Made by a program: the position numbers and the translations under genes
Part shown: positions 17,724-26,410 of the stretch, piece after piece
How the letters are laid out: the number at the start of each line of letters is the position of its first letter
Numbering within the stretch: the stretch's first letter is position 1
The notes under the pieces: generated by a model
Told to the model about the DNA's origin: nothing
The model's input: the letters and a program-made list of their open reading frames with translations, nothing else
The model's database searches: none
Assembly: GCF_018614615.1 (NCBI RefSeq)
Contig: NZ_JAGGOK010000069.1
Span: forward strand, 158,908 to 222,907
Reading direction: 5' to 3'
DNA from: Streptomyces sp. ISL-100
GTDB taxonomy: Bacteria; Actinomycetota; Actinomycetes; Streptomycetales; Streptomycetaceae
Length of the DNA: 64,000 bases

Positions 17724-18242
17724 ATGGACGAGACGGAATTCTGGGAGATCATCGACCACACCCGCGAGGCCGCCGAGGGCGACCCCGAGGATCATGCCGA
17801 CCTGCTGGTCGACGCGTTGCTCCAGCTCGACCCCGACTCCGTGCTCGACTTCGCCAGACACTTCGAGGTCCGCTACAACCGCGCGTACCGCTGGGACTTG
17901 TGGGGCGCGGCCGCCGTGCTGCTCGGCGGTGCGAGCGACGACGCGTTCGACTACTTCCGCTGCTGGCTGATCGGCCAGGGCCGGGAGGTCTTCGAGGGGG
18001 CGCTGCACGACCCGGACAACCTGGCCAACCTCCTCAACGAGTTCGACGAGGAGGTCGACGGCGACGCCGAGGAGCTGGGGTACGCCGCAGACGAGGCGTA
18101 CGAGCAGCTCACCGGCGCGGTCGCCCCCGACCTGGGCGTCCCGGCGCAAACGCCGGAGCCGGAGGACACGCCGTTCGACTTCGAGGACGAGGAGGCCCTG
18201 GCCGACCGCTTCCCCCGGCTGTGGGAGCGGTTCGGCGGGTAG
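17724..18242 (+). CDS. DUF4240 domain-containing protein
   Basis: A 172-aa acidic protein of unknown function. It opens with MDETEFWEIIDHTREAAEGDPEDHADLLVDALLQL and has the domain's YNRAYRWDLWGAAAVLLGGASDDAFDYFRCWLIGQGREVFEGAL stretch, with Asp/Glu-rich sequence after about residue 110. Start is ATG 17724, immediately preceded by an in-frame GTG at 17721. It is convergent with the SDR gene at 18281-19054. The IS607-type element ends just upstream and may have displaced its native promoter. Confidence 0.9.
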   Translation: MDETEFWEIIDHTREAAEGDPEDHADLLVDALLQLDPDSVLDFARHFEVRYNRAYRWDLWGAAAVLLGGASDDAFDYFRCWLIGQGREVFEGALHDPDNLANLLNEFDEEVDGDAEELGYAADEAYEQLTGAVAPDLGVPAQTPEPEDTPFDFEDEEALADRFPRLWERFGG

Positions 18243-18280
18243 CCGGCCCGCGGGTCCCTACAACCGCCGGAAGCCAGATG

Positions 18281-19054
18281 TCAGAAGTGGGTCCCTCCGT
18301 CGATCCGTATCTCCGTGCCGGTGATGAACGCGCCGTCTTCCGAGCCAAGCATGGCAACAACGCCGGCGACGGTCTCCGGGGCCGCGAACCCCTCGCCGAT
18401 GGCGGGGGCCAGCTTCATGAAGAGCGACAGGTCGGCGTCCTCCGGCAGGCCGGGGCCCTTGCCGCTGGTCATGTCCGAGGAGATGGACCCCGGCGCGACG
18501 GCGACCGCGCGCAGCCCCTGCCTGCTGTACTCGCTCGCTATGGCGTGGGTCATCGACTGGATGCCGCCCTTGCTCGCCGCGTACGCCGCCATGTACGGGT
18601 GCGCGAACGAGGCGGAGGTGGAGGAGAAGTTGACGACGACCGGCTTGTCCCCCGCCAGCAGCGCCGGGATCGCCTCGCGGATCATCATGAAGGTCCCGGT
18701 CAGGTTGACCGCGATGATCTTGTTGAAGAGGTCCAGCGTGGTCTTGTGGGTGTGCTCGGAACGCAGGATGCCCACCGCGTTGACCAGCACGTCAAGGCCG
18801 CCGCCCAGCGCCGGAAGCGCTGCCGCGACACCCTCGCGGACCGCCGCCTCGTCGGATATGTCGAAGACGGCGGTGGTGAGGCGCTCGGCCACGCCGTCGG
18901 CGACGGCCCGCTCGGCGGTCGCCTTCAGGCCTGCTTCGTTGACGTCGACGGCGACCACGCGGCCGCCCTCGGCGAGGATGCGGTGCACAGTGGCCTGGCC
19001 GATGCCCGAGCCGCCGCCCGTGATCAGTACCCGACGGCCTTCGTAGCGGTTCAT
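18281..19054 (-). CDS. SDR family oxidoreductase (FabG-like)
   Basis: A 257-aa classical short-chain dehydrogenase: NAD-binding RVLITGGGSGIGQATVHRILAEGG, NAVG motif (VLVNAVGIL), catalytic Ser in VVNFSSTSAS and YAASKGG (Tyr/Lys), and a C-terminal GTEIRIDGGTHF. Substrate unknown. It is divergent from a TetR regulator (start at 19185). Their shared intergenic region carries a perfect ATGGCA-N5-TGCCAT repeat, so this gene is very likely the regulator's target. Confidence 0.93.
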   Translation of the reverse strand: MNRYEGRRVLITGGGSGIGQATVHRILAEGGRVVAVDVNEAGLKATAERAVADGVAERLTTAVFDISDEAAVREGVAAALPALGGGLDVLVNAVGILRSEHTHKTTLDLFNKIIAVNLTGTFMMIREAIPALLAGDKPVVVNFSSTSASFAHPYMAAYAASKGGIQSMTHAIASEYSRQGLRAVAVAPGSISSDMTSGKGPGLPEDADLSLFMKLAPAIGEGFAAPETVAGVVAMLGSEDGAFITGTEIRIDGGTHF

Positions 19055-19120
19055 GCTGTCTCTCCGGTCTGCTGATGGCGGCGGACTCTCTCACCTGCCC
19101 ACATCCCACGGTACGCCTAC

Positions 19121-19137
19121 ATGGCACGTTTTGCCAT
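19121..19137. promoter_or_regulatory. Candidate TetR operator between divergent SDR and tetR
   Basis: Perfect inverted repeat ATGGCA-CGTTT-TGCCAT, 17 bases, 67 bases before the SDR start and 48 before the TetR start. Position and symmetry fit an operator controlling both promoters. Confidence 0.65.
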
Positions 19138-19184
19138 AGCGTCATTTCGCGCATTTCACGGAGGGCCGGGCGTACTCTTCCGGG

Positions 19185-19850
19185 GTGAGCACCCAGCCGC
19201 CCCCCGAGCCCCCGCCACTCGCGCCGCAGCCCTCCCTGACCGAGCGCCGGAAAGCCGCCACCCAGCTCGACATCGCCCGCGCCGCCGCCGAGCTCTTCGC
19301 CGAGCGTGGCCCCGACGCGACGACGGCCGAGGACATCGCGCACCGCGCAGGTGTGGCGCTGCGCACCTTCTACCGCTACTTCCGCAGCAAACAGGACGCC
19401 GTCGCCCCGCTGCTCTCCGGCGGCGCCGACCGGTGGCGCGGCCTGCTCGCAGCCGCCGAGCCCGGCACCGGCGTCCTCACGGCCCTCGAGGGCGCCGTCG
19501 CGGAAGCGCTCGCCACGCCCGACGCGCAGGCCGCCGAGCAGCTCGACTGGACGCGCGGCCTGCTCCGCGCGGCCGAGAGCGACCCGGCGCTGCGCGCCGT
19601 CTGGTACCGCGTGAATCAGGAGTCGGAGGAGCTGCTGGTGCCTGTCCTCGGCCGGCTGGCCGGCGCCGGGGCCGACCCCCTTGAGGTCCGGCTCGCCGCG
19701 GCCGCCGCCACTGCAGCGGTCCGTACGGCCCTGGAGACGTGGTCGGTGTCGGACGCCCCCGTCTCGGGCCCCGGCTCCCCCGCCGAACTCGCCGCGCGCT
19801 GCCTGAACGAGCTCATGGGCGGGATGCGGCTGCCGGCTCCCGGTCGATGA
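19185..19850 (+). CDS. TetR/AcrR family transcriptional regulator
   Basis: A 221-aa repressor-type protein. After a Pro-rich leader, residues 20-66 form the TetR helix-turn-helix (RRKAATQLDIARAAAELFAERGPDATTAEDIAHRAGVALRTFYRYFRSKQDAV). The C-terminal 150 residues are the helical ligand-binding domain. Start is the GTG at 19185. It is divergent from the SDR gene with a palindromic operator candidate between them. Its 3' end overlaps the convergent phosphatase gene by 38 bases (19813-19850), so antisense interference is possible. Confidence 0.93.
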   Translation: MSTQPPPEPPPLAPQPSLTERRKAATQLDIARAAAELFAERGPDATTAEDIAHRAGVALRTFYRYFRSKQDAVAPLLSGGADRWRGLLAAAEPGTGVLTALEGAVAEALATPDAQAAEQLDWTRGLLRAAESDPALRAVWYRVNQESEELLVPVLGRLAGAGADPLEVRLAAAAATAAVRTALETWSVSDAPVSGPGSPAELAARCLNELMGGMRLPAPGR

Positions 19851-20961
19851 TCTCTCCGTGCCCGAGGGTGAGCAGGGCCATGTCGTCCTGCACGTTCTCC
19901 GCGTTGCCGGCGAAGCGCACAAGGTCCTCGCGAACGGCCTCGTTGAGTGCCATCAGGTCATCCGCCGGCACGGTGGCGGCCAGCGCCGGCAGTCGCTGCG
20001 CGAGCGGATAGAAGGTGCCCTCGGCGTCGCGTGCCTCCGTCACCCCGTCCGTGTGGGCCAGAATCCGGTCCCCCGGCTCCAGCGGTACGGACACTGCCGT
20101 GACCGGCACCGTCGCGGCCAGGCCCAGACCCAGTGGCGGCGCCGGATCCACCGCGATCTCGCGCGCGGTCCCGCCCCGCAGCAGCAGTGGCGGCGGGTGG
20201 CCGCAGCTGACCACCCGTACAACGGCTTCGTCGGCGGGGAACTCCAGCACGACCGCGGTGGCGAAGAGCTCCGCGTGCTCCACGGCGACGGAGTCGACCA
20301 CCAGCCGCCTGTCCAGCTGCGCCGCGACCAGCGCGAGGTCCCCCGCGTCCAGCACGGCTTCACGGAAGGCGCCCAGCAGCGCGGCGACTGTCGCGACGGC
20401 CTCCAGCCCGTGCCCCTGTACGTCGGCCACCAGCGCCCGTACGCCGTGGGGGCCCTCACGTACGTCGTACAGATCCCCGCCCACCAGCAGCCCGCGCTGC
20501 GCCGACCGGTACAGCCCCGCGCACCGCACCTGACCCACAGCGGCGGGCAGCGGCGGCAGTACGGCGAGCTGCGCGGCCTCCGCCACCGTGCGGACCGTCA
20601 CTAGCTGCTGGTCGCGGCGGGCGCGTACCCACGAGATGACCACGCTGAGCACGACGACGACCAGCACCGCGAGCAGGTCCGGGGTCTCGACGTCCCAGAT
20701 CCGGCGGCCGTACGGCAGGCCGAGCGCCAGGAGGGTGCAGACGCCGAGCGCCGCGACGCTTGCCGGGCCGTACGTGAGGGCCGCGAGCGGTGTCACGGCG
20801 ACGACGAAGAAGCCCAGCTCGATGGTCTGGGGGGTGACGATCTCGGCGACGACGAGCAGTGCGAGGATCACTGCGGGCAAAGCCCTGAGCCAGCGCGGCT
20901 GCGGCGTTCCGCGCAGCCAGCCGGGGGCCTCTTCCGCGCCCCTGGCCCGCGCCGAACTCAT
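19813..20961 (-). CDS. Membrane PP2C-type (SpoIIE) protein phosphatase
   Basis: A 382-aa membrane protein. Residues about 25-115 contain three or four hydrophobic segments (ALPAVILALLVVAEIVTPQTIELGFFVVAVTPLAAL and following). Residues about 140-370 form the SpoIIE phosphatase domain with RSAQRGLLVGGDLYDV, VADVQGHGLEAVATVAALLGAFRE and GDRILAHTDGVTEARD, which hold the metal-binding acidic residues. Such enzymes dephosphorylate anti-anti-sigma factors in streptomycetes, but the partner here is unknown. Start is ATG at 20961. It overlaps tetR convergently. Confidence 0.92.
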   Translation of the reverse strand: MSSARARGAEEAPGWLRGTPQPRWLRALPAVILALLVVAEIVTPQTIELGFFVVAVTPLAALTYGPASVAALGVCTLLALGLPYGRRIWDVETPDLLAVLVVVVLSVVISWVRARRDQQLVTVRTVAEAAQLAVLPPLPAAVGQVRCAGLYRSAQRGLLVGGDLYDVREGPHGVRALVADVQGHGLEAVATVAALLGAFREAVLDAGDLALVAAQLDRRLVVDSVAVEHAELFATAVVLEFPADEAVVRVVSCGHPPPLLLRGGTAREIAVDPAPPLGLGLAATVPVTAVSVPLEPGDRILAHTDGVTEARDAEGTFYPLAQRLPALAATVPADDLMALNEAVREDLVRFAGNAENVQDDMALLTLGHGEIIDREPAAASRP

Positions 20962-21153
20962 CGGGCCAAGGGCCCGCGTGACATCGCGCGGGTCGCTGAC
21001 GTGGGCGGCATCCGGAGCTCCTTCACCCCTCCCACTATGGCTCAGCGGCTTACCGCACGCCCCTCAGCGCACGACCCATGAAACACGTCATACACCTCCG
21101 CACCCCGTACCCCCGCACCCCGGTGCGGCGGAATGCGGGGCAGGATGGGCGGC

Positions 21154-22047
21154 ATGCGGATTGCGGTCACCGGCTCGACCGGTCTCATCGGTACGGCGCT
21201 CGTGCGCTCGCTGCGCGCGGACGGACACCAGGTGGTGCGCCTCGTCAGGCGTGCGGCGAGCACCCGGGAGGAAGTGACGTGGGACCCGAAACGGCAGTAT
21301 GTCGACGCCGACGGGCTCGCCGGGTGCGAGGCGGTCGTCCACCTCGCGGGGGCGGGCGTAGGCGACCACCGCTGGACCGCGACGTACAAGAAGGAGATCC
21401 GCGACAGCAGGGTCCTCGGTACGGCCGCGATCGCCGAAACCCTCGCTTCCCTGGACGCGCCGCCGAAGGTTCTCGTGTGCGGTTCGGCGATCGGCTTCTA
21501 CGGCGACACCGGGGAACGCGCGGTGGACGAGGAAGCGCCGCCCGGCGACGGTTTCCTGCCGTCCGTGTGCGTGGAGTGGGAGGAGGCAGCGGCTCCGGCG
21601 CAGGAGGCGGGCGTACGGACAGTGTTCGCCCGTACGGGACTTGTGGTGGCACGCGAGGGCGGGGCCTGGGGAAGGCTTTTTCCCCTCTTCAGGGCGGGGC
21701 TCGGCGGGCGGCTGGGGTCGGGCCGCCAGTACTGGAGCTACATCGCGATGCACGATCACATCGCGGCGCTGCGCCATCTGATCGACACCGAGTCGCTCTC
21801 GGGCCCCGTGAACCTCACGGCGCCCCAGCCGGTCACCAACCGGGAGGTCACAGCGGCGATGGGGCGGTTGCTGAAGCGGCCTACGCTCTTCGCGGTCCCC
21901 GCGCCGGCGCTGCGGCTCGTGCTGGGCGAACTCTCCGTGGACGTGCTGGGAAGCCAGCGGGTGCTGCCGCGGCAGTTGGAGGAGTCGGGCTTCTCGTTCG
22001 CGTTCCCGGGGATCGACGACACGCTGCGGGCGGCACTGCGCAACTGA
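21154..22047 (+). CDS. TIGR01777 family NAD(P)-dependent epimerase
   Basis: A 297-aa extended-SDR protein of the TIGR01777 (YfcH/SulA-like) family. The N-terminus MRIAVTGSTGLIGTALVRSLRADGHQVVRLVRR is the nucleotide-binding fold. VHLAGAGVGDHRWTATYKKEIRDSRVLGT and VCGSAIGFYGDTGERAVDE are family signatures, and the C-terminus carries the DUF1731 segment VLGSQRVLPRQLEESGFSFAFPGIDDTLRAAL. In-frame ATGs at 21133 and 21145 exist, but only the one at 21154 fits the family. Substrate unknown. An FAD oxidoreductase in the same direction follows after 184 bases. Confidence 0.92.
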   Translation: MRIAVTGSTGLIGTALVRSLRADGHQVVRLVRRAASTREEVTWDPKRQYVDADGLAGCEAVVHLAGAGVGDHRWTATYKKEIRDSRVLGTAAIAETLASLDAPPKVLVCGSAIGFYGDTGERAVDEEAPPGDGFLPSVCVEWEEAAAPAQEAGVRTVFARTGLVVAREGGAWGRLFPLFRAGLGGRLGSGRQYWSYIAMHDHIAALRHLIDTESLSGPVNLTAPQPVTNREVTAAMGRLLKRPTLFAVPAPALRLVLGELSVDVLGSQRVLPRQLEESGFSFAFPGIDDTLRAALRN

Positions 22048-22231
22048 CCGATTCTCATCGCTTTCTGTCCGTCGTACGACCATTGTGCTCCGGTTGTGCT
22101 CCGATGCCCCGGTCGGTGCGCGACTGTGCCCGCCCGCATCCGCTTCTACGCTTCAACTCGAACTCGGGCATTCCGTGGATCTGTTGAGGGCATGAGTCCC
22201 CCACAGTCGCGCCGACCTCGGGGAGGGGCAC

Positions 22232-23536
22232 GTGCTCACCACCGCACACCACGCGGACGTCGTCATAGTGGGGGCCGGGGTCGCCGGACTCTCCGCCGCC
22301 CACCAGCTCACCAGCGCCGGAGTAACGGTCGGCGTCCTGGAGGCGGCCCCTTACGTGGGCGGCAGGATGGCCACCGACGAGGTCGACGGTTTCCGCCTCG
22401 ACCGCATCGGCCAGGTCCTCAGCACCGCGTATCCGGAGCTGCTCCGCACACCGGGCCTCGAAGGGCTCGCGCTGCGCACGTTCTCGCCCGGCGTGCTCGT
22501 GCACAGCGAGGGCCGCCGCTACCGCGCGGGAGAGGCCGGAAGCGCGCGGGGCGCGCTCAGCGCCGCGCGCGCCCTGGCAGGCACCTCGCGACCGCCGTTC
22601 GGGGGCGCGCTCGACCAGGCCCGCCTCGGCGCGGCGCTCGGGCGGTTCGCGGCCACACCCGTGCACCGGCTGATGGCCCGCCCCGAACGGCCCGCCGCCG
22701 AAGCCCTGTCCGGGCGCGGACTCCCGCCTCGTACGGTCAACGGCTTCCTGCGCCCGCTGCTCTCGGCGCTGCTCAGCGACCCGGAGCTCACCACCTCCAG
22801 CCGGTGCGCCGATCTCGCGCTGCGCGGCTTCGCGCGCGGCAGGCTGTGCGTGCCCGAGGGCGGGGCCTCCGCGCTGCCCAAGCTGCTGGCGGCCACGCTG
22901 CCGCCAGGAGCGGTACGTACGGGCGTACGAGTGATCGGCGCTTCCACCACCTCGGTCACCACCGAGGAACACGGCGCGTTCGGCTGCCGCTCCCTTCTGC
23001 TGGCCACCGGGGCCCGCGCCGCCGCCAACCTGCTGCCCGGGCTGCGGGTGCCGGCCTTCCACCGGGTGACAGTCCTGCACCATGCCGCGCCCGCCTCCCC
23101 GCTGGCGGACCCCGCCCTGCTGCTGGACGCCGACCGGAGCGGCCCCGTCTCGCACACGGCCGTGCTCAGCGAGGTCGACCCGTCGCGCGCGCCGCGCGGC
23201 CGGTCGCTGATCTCCTCCACGGTCCTGGGCACGCCCCCGCCGGACCCCGACCGCGCGGTACGCGCCCACCTGGCCCGGCTCTACGGCGTATCCACCGACG
23301 ACTGGGAGCTCCTCGCGGTCCACCATGACAGGGAGGCGGTCCCGGCCATGCCGGCGCCGCACGACCTGCGCCGTCCCGTCCGGCTGCTTTCCGGCCTGTA
23401 TGTCTGCGGGGACCACCGCGAGACGAGCACGGTGCAGGGCGCGCTTCACTCGGGCCGCCGGGCCGCGCACGAGATCCTTATGGACTTCGGCATCCAGCCC
23501 GGCTACGCGGCGGAAGCGGTTCGCGAGGCCGCGTGA
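22232..23536 (+). CDS. FAD-dependent oxidoreductase (amine oxidase/desaturase-like)
   Basis: A 434-aa flavoprotein: FAD fold at the start (ADVVIVGAGVAGLSAAHQLTSAGVTVGVLEAAPYVGGRM), a variable substrate domain rich in Ala/Arg, and the closing FAD segment LSGLYVCGDHRETSTVQGALHSGRRAAHEIL. This two-part layout is that of amine oxidases and carotenoid or protoporphyrinogen oxidase relatives. The substrate cannot be told. The GTG at 22232 follows GGGGAGGGGCAC. It lies just after the TIGR01777 epimerase, possibly in one unit. Confidence 0.88.
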   Translation: MLTTAHHADVVIVGAGVAGLSAAHQLTSAGVTVGVLEAAPYVGGRMATDEVDGFRLDRIGQVLSTAYPELLRTPGLEGLALRTFSPGVLVHSEGRRYRAGEAGSARGALSAARALAGTSRPPFGGALDQARLGAALGRFAATPVHRLMARPERPAAEALSGRGLPPRTVNGFLRPLLSALLSDPELTTSSRCADLALRGFARGRLCVPEGGASALPKLLAATLPPGAVRTGVRVIGASTTSVTTEEHGAFGCRSLLLATGARAAANLLPGLRVPAFHRVTVLHHAAPASPLADPALLLDADRSGPVSHTAVLSEVDPSRAPRGRSLISSTVLGTPPPDPDRAVRAHLARLYGVSTDDWELLAVHHDREAVPAMPAPHDLRRPVRLLSGLYVCGDHRETSTVQGALHSGRRAAHEILMDFGIQPGYAAEAVREAA

Positions 23537-23555
23537 TCCCTGCGGGGCTTTTCCT

Positions 23556-23730
23556 CACCCCGCCCCCTTCCCGAACTGGGGCGCTGCCCCAGACCCCGCT
23601 CCTCAAACGCCGGAGGGGCTGGATGGGTGCGGCCGAATTCAGCCCGTCCGGCGTTTGAGGACACGCCCGAAGGGCGTCTGCGTTGTCTGGGGGCTGGGGC
23701 TTGCCCCAGTTTCGGGAAGGGGCGGGTAGG
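23556..23730. repeat. Intergenic repeat, copy C, in inverted pair
   Basis: Two copies face each other. The left arm 23556-23622 ends in CTCAAACGCCGGAGGGGCTG. The right arm 23640-23730 begins with CAGCCCGTCCGGCGTTTGAG and ends with the mirror of the left C-rich part (GGGGCTTGCCCC...GGGAAGGGGCGGG). The pair separates the convergent FAD oxidoreductase and TPR regulator genes. Confidence 0.85.
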
Positions 23731-23783
23731 GGAACAGTGCCGCAGGCACCCGCACCCGCACCCCACGCCCGCCGGGGCCAAGG

Positions 23784-25241
23784 TCACCCCAGCGCCGCCA
23801 CCCGGTCCCGATAGTTCCGCACCGCCGCCGCGTCCCGATACGGCTCCAGCCGTTTCTCGAAGTCCCGTACGTACTCCATCGCCCGAGCCGACCGCATCTC
23901 CGAAGCCTGCTGCGCCGACTCCGCCCCCAGCGCGCACGCCTGGTCCAGTTCGCCCAGCCCCAGCCGCGCGGTCGCCAGCACCACCCGGCAGAACAGCCGG
24001 CTCCGCGCATAGCCGGGCGCCCGCAGTTGCAGCGACCGCTCCGCGTGCTGCGCCGCCGCCCGGTACTGCTGGAGGTCCCGGTGGCAGTGGCCGAACTCGT
24101 CCGCCAGCTGCGCCTGGTCGAAGAACCGCGCCCAGTGGGGCAGTTCGTCCCCCGGCCGCGCCGACTCCATCGCCCGCTCGGCCCGTACGAGCGAGGCCGT
24201 GCACGCCCGCACCTCACCCAGCACCCCGTGCCCACGCGCCTCCGCCGAATGCAGCAGCGCCTGCACCACCGCGGGTGCCGCACTCCCCACGCCCTGCTGC
24301 GCCACCCGCGCCAGCTGCACCGCCTCCCGCCCGTGGCCGAGATAGACCGCCTGACGGCTCATGGTGACCAGGACGTACGAGCCGTACGGGCGGTCGCCCG
24401 CCGCCTGCGCGAGCCGCAGCGCCTGGACGAAGTACCGCTGGGCGAGGCCGTGCGCCGCGATGTCGTACGACGTCCAGCCCGCCAGCCGGGTCAGATCGGC
24501 GGCGGCCGCGAAGAGCCGCCGACCCGTCGCCTCCCCGTACGTACCGCGCAGCATCGGCTCAGTCTCGTGCTCCAGATAGCGCACCAGCGCCTGCCGGGCG
24601 TGCCCGCCGCCGTACGCGTCGTCCAGCGTCCGGAACAGCTCGCCGACCGAGCGCAGCGCCGCGATGTCGCCCGTGGAGACGCGCTGCCCGGGGCTGCGGT
24701 CGGTCTGGCCGGTCTGGCGCTGCCGGGGCACGGCGGGAACGCGCCCCTGGAGGGGCACCCGTACGCCGTTCACCGGCGGCGGATCACCGCGGGCGACCCG
24801 GTCGTCCGCGCGCCCGATCAGCCAGTCCCGGCTCGGGACGACGAGCCCGGCCGGGGTGAACGCGATCTTGCGCAGTTCGGCGTGGCTGCCCGAGTCCTTG
24901 CGCCACAGCCCGCTGACGATGTCGACAGCTTCTTCGGGTGTGGCCGCGAATTCCAGCCCCGCGTAGACGGGCGCGCAGGCGTCGAGTCCCAGGTCCTGAG
25001 CGGTCAGCCGCCGCCCGAGGCGCCGGGTGAAGACCTCGGCGATCAGCGCGGGGGTGGTGCCGCGCGGCTGCTGGCCACGCAGCCACCGGGTCACCGACGT
25101 CTTGTCGTACCGGAGATCGAGGCCGTGTTCCAGGCCGAGCTGGTCCACCCGTCGGGCAAGGCCCGCGTTGGAGAATCCCGCTTCCGCGATGAGCGCGGCG
25201 AGCTGGCGGTTGGGGGTGCGCTGCGGGGGTCGTTCCGTCAT
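23784..25241 (-). CDS. NsdA-like regulator with TPR-type repeats
   Basis: A 485-aa streptomycete regulator. The N-terminal 80 residues form an unusual helix-turn-helix (PNRQLAALIAEAGFSNAGLARRVDQLGLEHGLDLRYDKTSVTRWLRGQQP). The C-terminal 280 residues are helical repeats (for example AVQLARVAQQGVGSAAPAVVQALLHSAEARGHGVLGE and DQAQLADEFGHCHRDLQQYRAAAQHAERSLQL), similar in layout to the sporulation/antibiotic regulator NsdA. The ATG at 25241 follows AGGAGA. It is divergent from lipB with 243 bases between the starts. Confidence 0.85.
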   Translation of the reverse strand: MTERPPQRTPNRQLAALIAEAGFSNAGLARRVDQLGLEHGLDLRYDKTSVTRWLRGQQPRGTTPALIAEVFTRRLGRRLTAQDLGLDACAPVYAGLEFAATPEEAVDIVSGLWRKDSGSHAELRKIAFTPAGLVVPSRDWLIGRADDRVARGDPPPVNGVRVPLQGRVPAVPRQRQTGQTDRSPGQRVSTGDIAALRSVGELFRTLDDAYGGGHARQALVRYLEHETEPMLRGTYGEATGRRLFAAAADLTRLAGWTSYDIAAHGLAQRYFVQALRLAQAAGDRPYGSYVLVTMSRQAVYLGHGREAVQLARVAQQGVGSAAPAVVQALLHSAEARGHGVLGEVRACTASLVRAERAMESARPGDELPHWARFFDQAQLADEFGHCHRDLQQYRAAAQHAERSLQLRAPGYARSRLFCRVVLATARLGLGELDQACALGAESAQQASEMRSARAMEYVRDFEKRLEPYRDAAAVRNYRDRVAALG

Positions 25242-25484
25242 CAGCTGTGCGGTCTCCTGCCTTCTGGGCGCCGGGCAGCAGCCCTCATGGAACGGCGCGA
25301 ATTTAGCGACATATGCCATCCGTCCCGGCCCCTTCGGCCCACATTCATCCGATCGTGTGAGGATTCGTGGGAACGCTGACGAACACTGACGAAAACGACC
25401 TGGCCGGTGACCGGATTCGCAGCGGCCGTACAGTGGCTGAGGCGCGCGAAACGTGCCGGGTGTTCGTTCGAGGGAGGCGTTGCC

Positions 25485-26288
25485 GTGAGTGAGCTGCGGT
25501 TTGTCCGACTGGGGTTCGGCGCGGAAGCCGTCGAGTACCAGGAGGCCTGGCAGAAGCAGCGCGAGGTGCACGCGGCACGGTTCGCGGACGAGGTCCCGGA
25601 CACCTGCCTGCTCCTTGAGCACCCGCCGGTCTATACGGCCGGGCGGCGTACGCAGGACAGCGAGCGCCCGCTGGACGGCACCCCTGTGGTGGACGTGGAC
25701 CGCGGTGGCAAGATCACCTGGCACGGCCCCGGCCAGCTGGTCGGCTACCCGATCATGAAGCTGCCGCGCCCGGTCGACGTGGTGGCGCACGTACGCCGCC
25801 TCGAGGACGCCCTGATCCGTACATGCGCCGACTTCGGCGTGGAGACGAGCCGGGTCGAGGGCCGCAGCGGTGTCTGGGTGCTGGGCGACCCGGTGGAGCA
25901 GCGCCCGTCGGTTTCGGTCGGCGGCCTGTCGCTGGACTTCGACCCGCGGCTCCAGGACGAGGAGTTCGACCCGAGGCTGAACGGTCCCCAGTACGCCCCG
26001 TCCAACGCCGGCCAGCGCCGCGAGGACCGCAAGCTCGCCGCCATCGGCATCCGGGTCGCCAAGGGCGTCACGATGCACGGCTTCGCGCTGAACGTGAACC
26101 CGGACAACACCTGGTTCGACCGGATCGTGCCGTGCGGCATCCGCGACGCGGGCGTCGCCTCGCTCGCGGGCGAGCTGGGCCGTGACGTCAGCATCGGCGA
26201 GGTTCTGCCGGTCGTCGAGAAGCACCTGCGCGACGTTCTGGAGAACGCGGACCTGGCCCCTCGCCCCGTCGAGACGGCCACCGTCTAG
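25485..26288 (+). CDS. lipB: Octanoyltransferase
   Basis: Transfers octanoate from acyl-carrier protein to lipoyl domains, the first step of lipoate assembly. The 267-aa protein has the signature RGGKITWHGPGQLVGYPIMKL (about residues 70-90), the catalytic lysine region RKLAAIGIRVAKGVTMHGFALNV, and the acyl-accepting Cys in FDRIVPCGIRDAGVASLA. The GTG at 25485 follows AGGGAGG; upstream in-frame sequence is not homologous. lipA follows after 122 bases. The likely substrates include the two-lipoyl E2 encoded at 7.4-9.2 kb. Confidence 0.96.
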   Translation: MSELRFVRLGFGAEAVEYQEAWQKQREVHAARFADEVPDTCLLLEHPPVYTAGRRTQDSERPLDGTPVVDVDRGGKITWHGPGQLVGYPIMKLPRPVDVVAHVRRLEDALIRTCADFGVETSRVEGRSGVWVLGDPVEQRPSVSVGGLSLDFDPRLQDEEFDPRLNGPQYAPSNAGQRREDRKLAAIGIRVAKGVTMHGFALNVNPDNTWFDRIVPCGIRDAGVASLAGELGRDVSIGEVLPVVEKHLRDVLENADLAPRPVETATV

Positions 26289-26410
26289 CGGGCCGTCCAG
26301 TGCCCGGGGAATGCGGACCGCTGGCCATAGGTTGGCGAGACGTAATCCCCATACAAATATCGGGCGTACCCTGGTGGGCGCCGAAGAATCGAAGTCGTAG
26401 GGAGCCGGAC

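Noticed and set aside
22055..23470. 471-aa frame antisense to the FAD oxidoreductase
   Set aside because: No domain; composition typical of antisense shadow. The plus-strand protein has clear FAD motifs.
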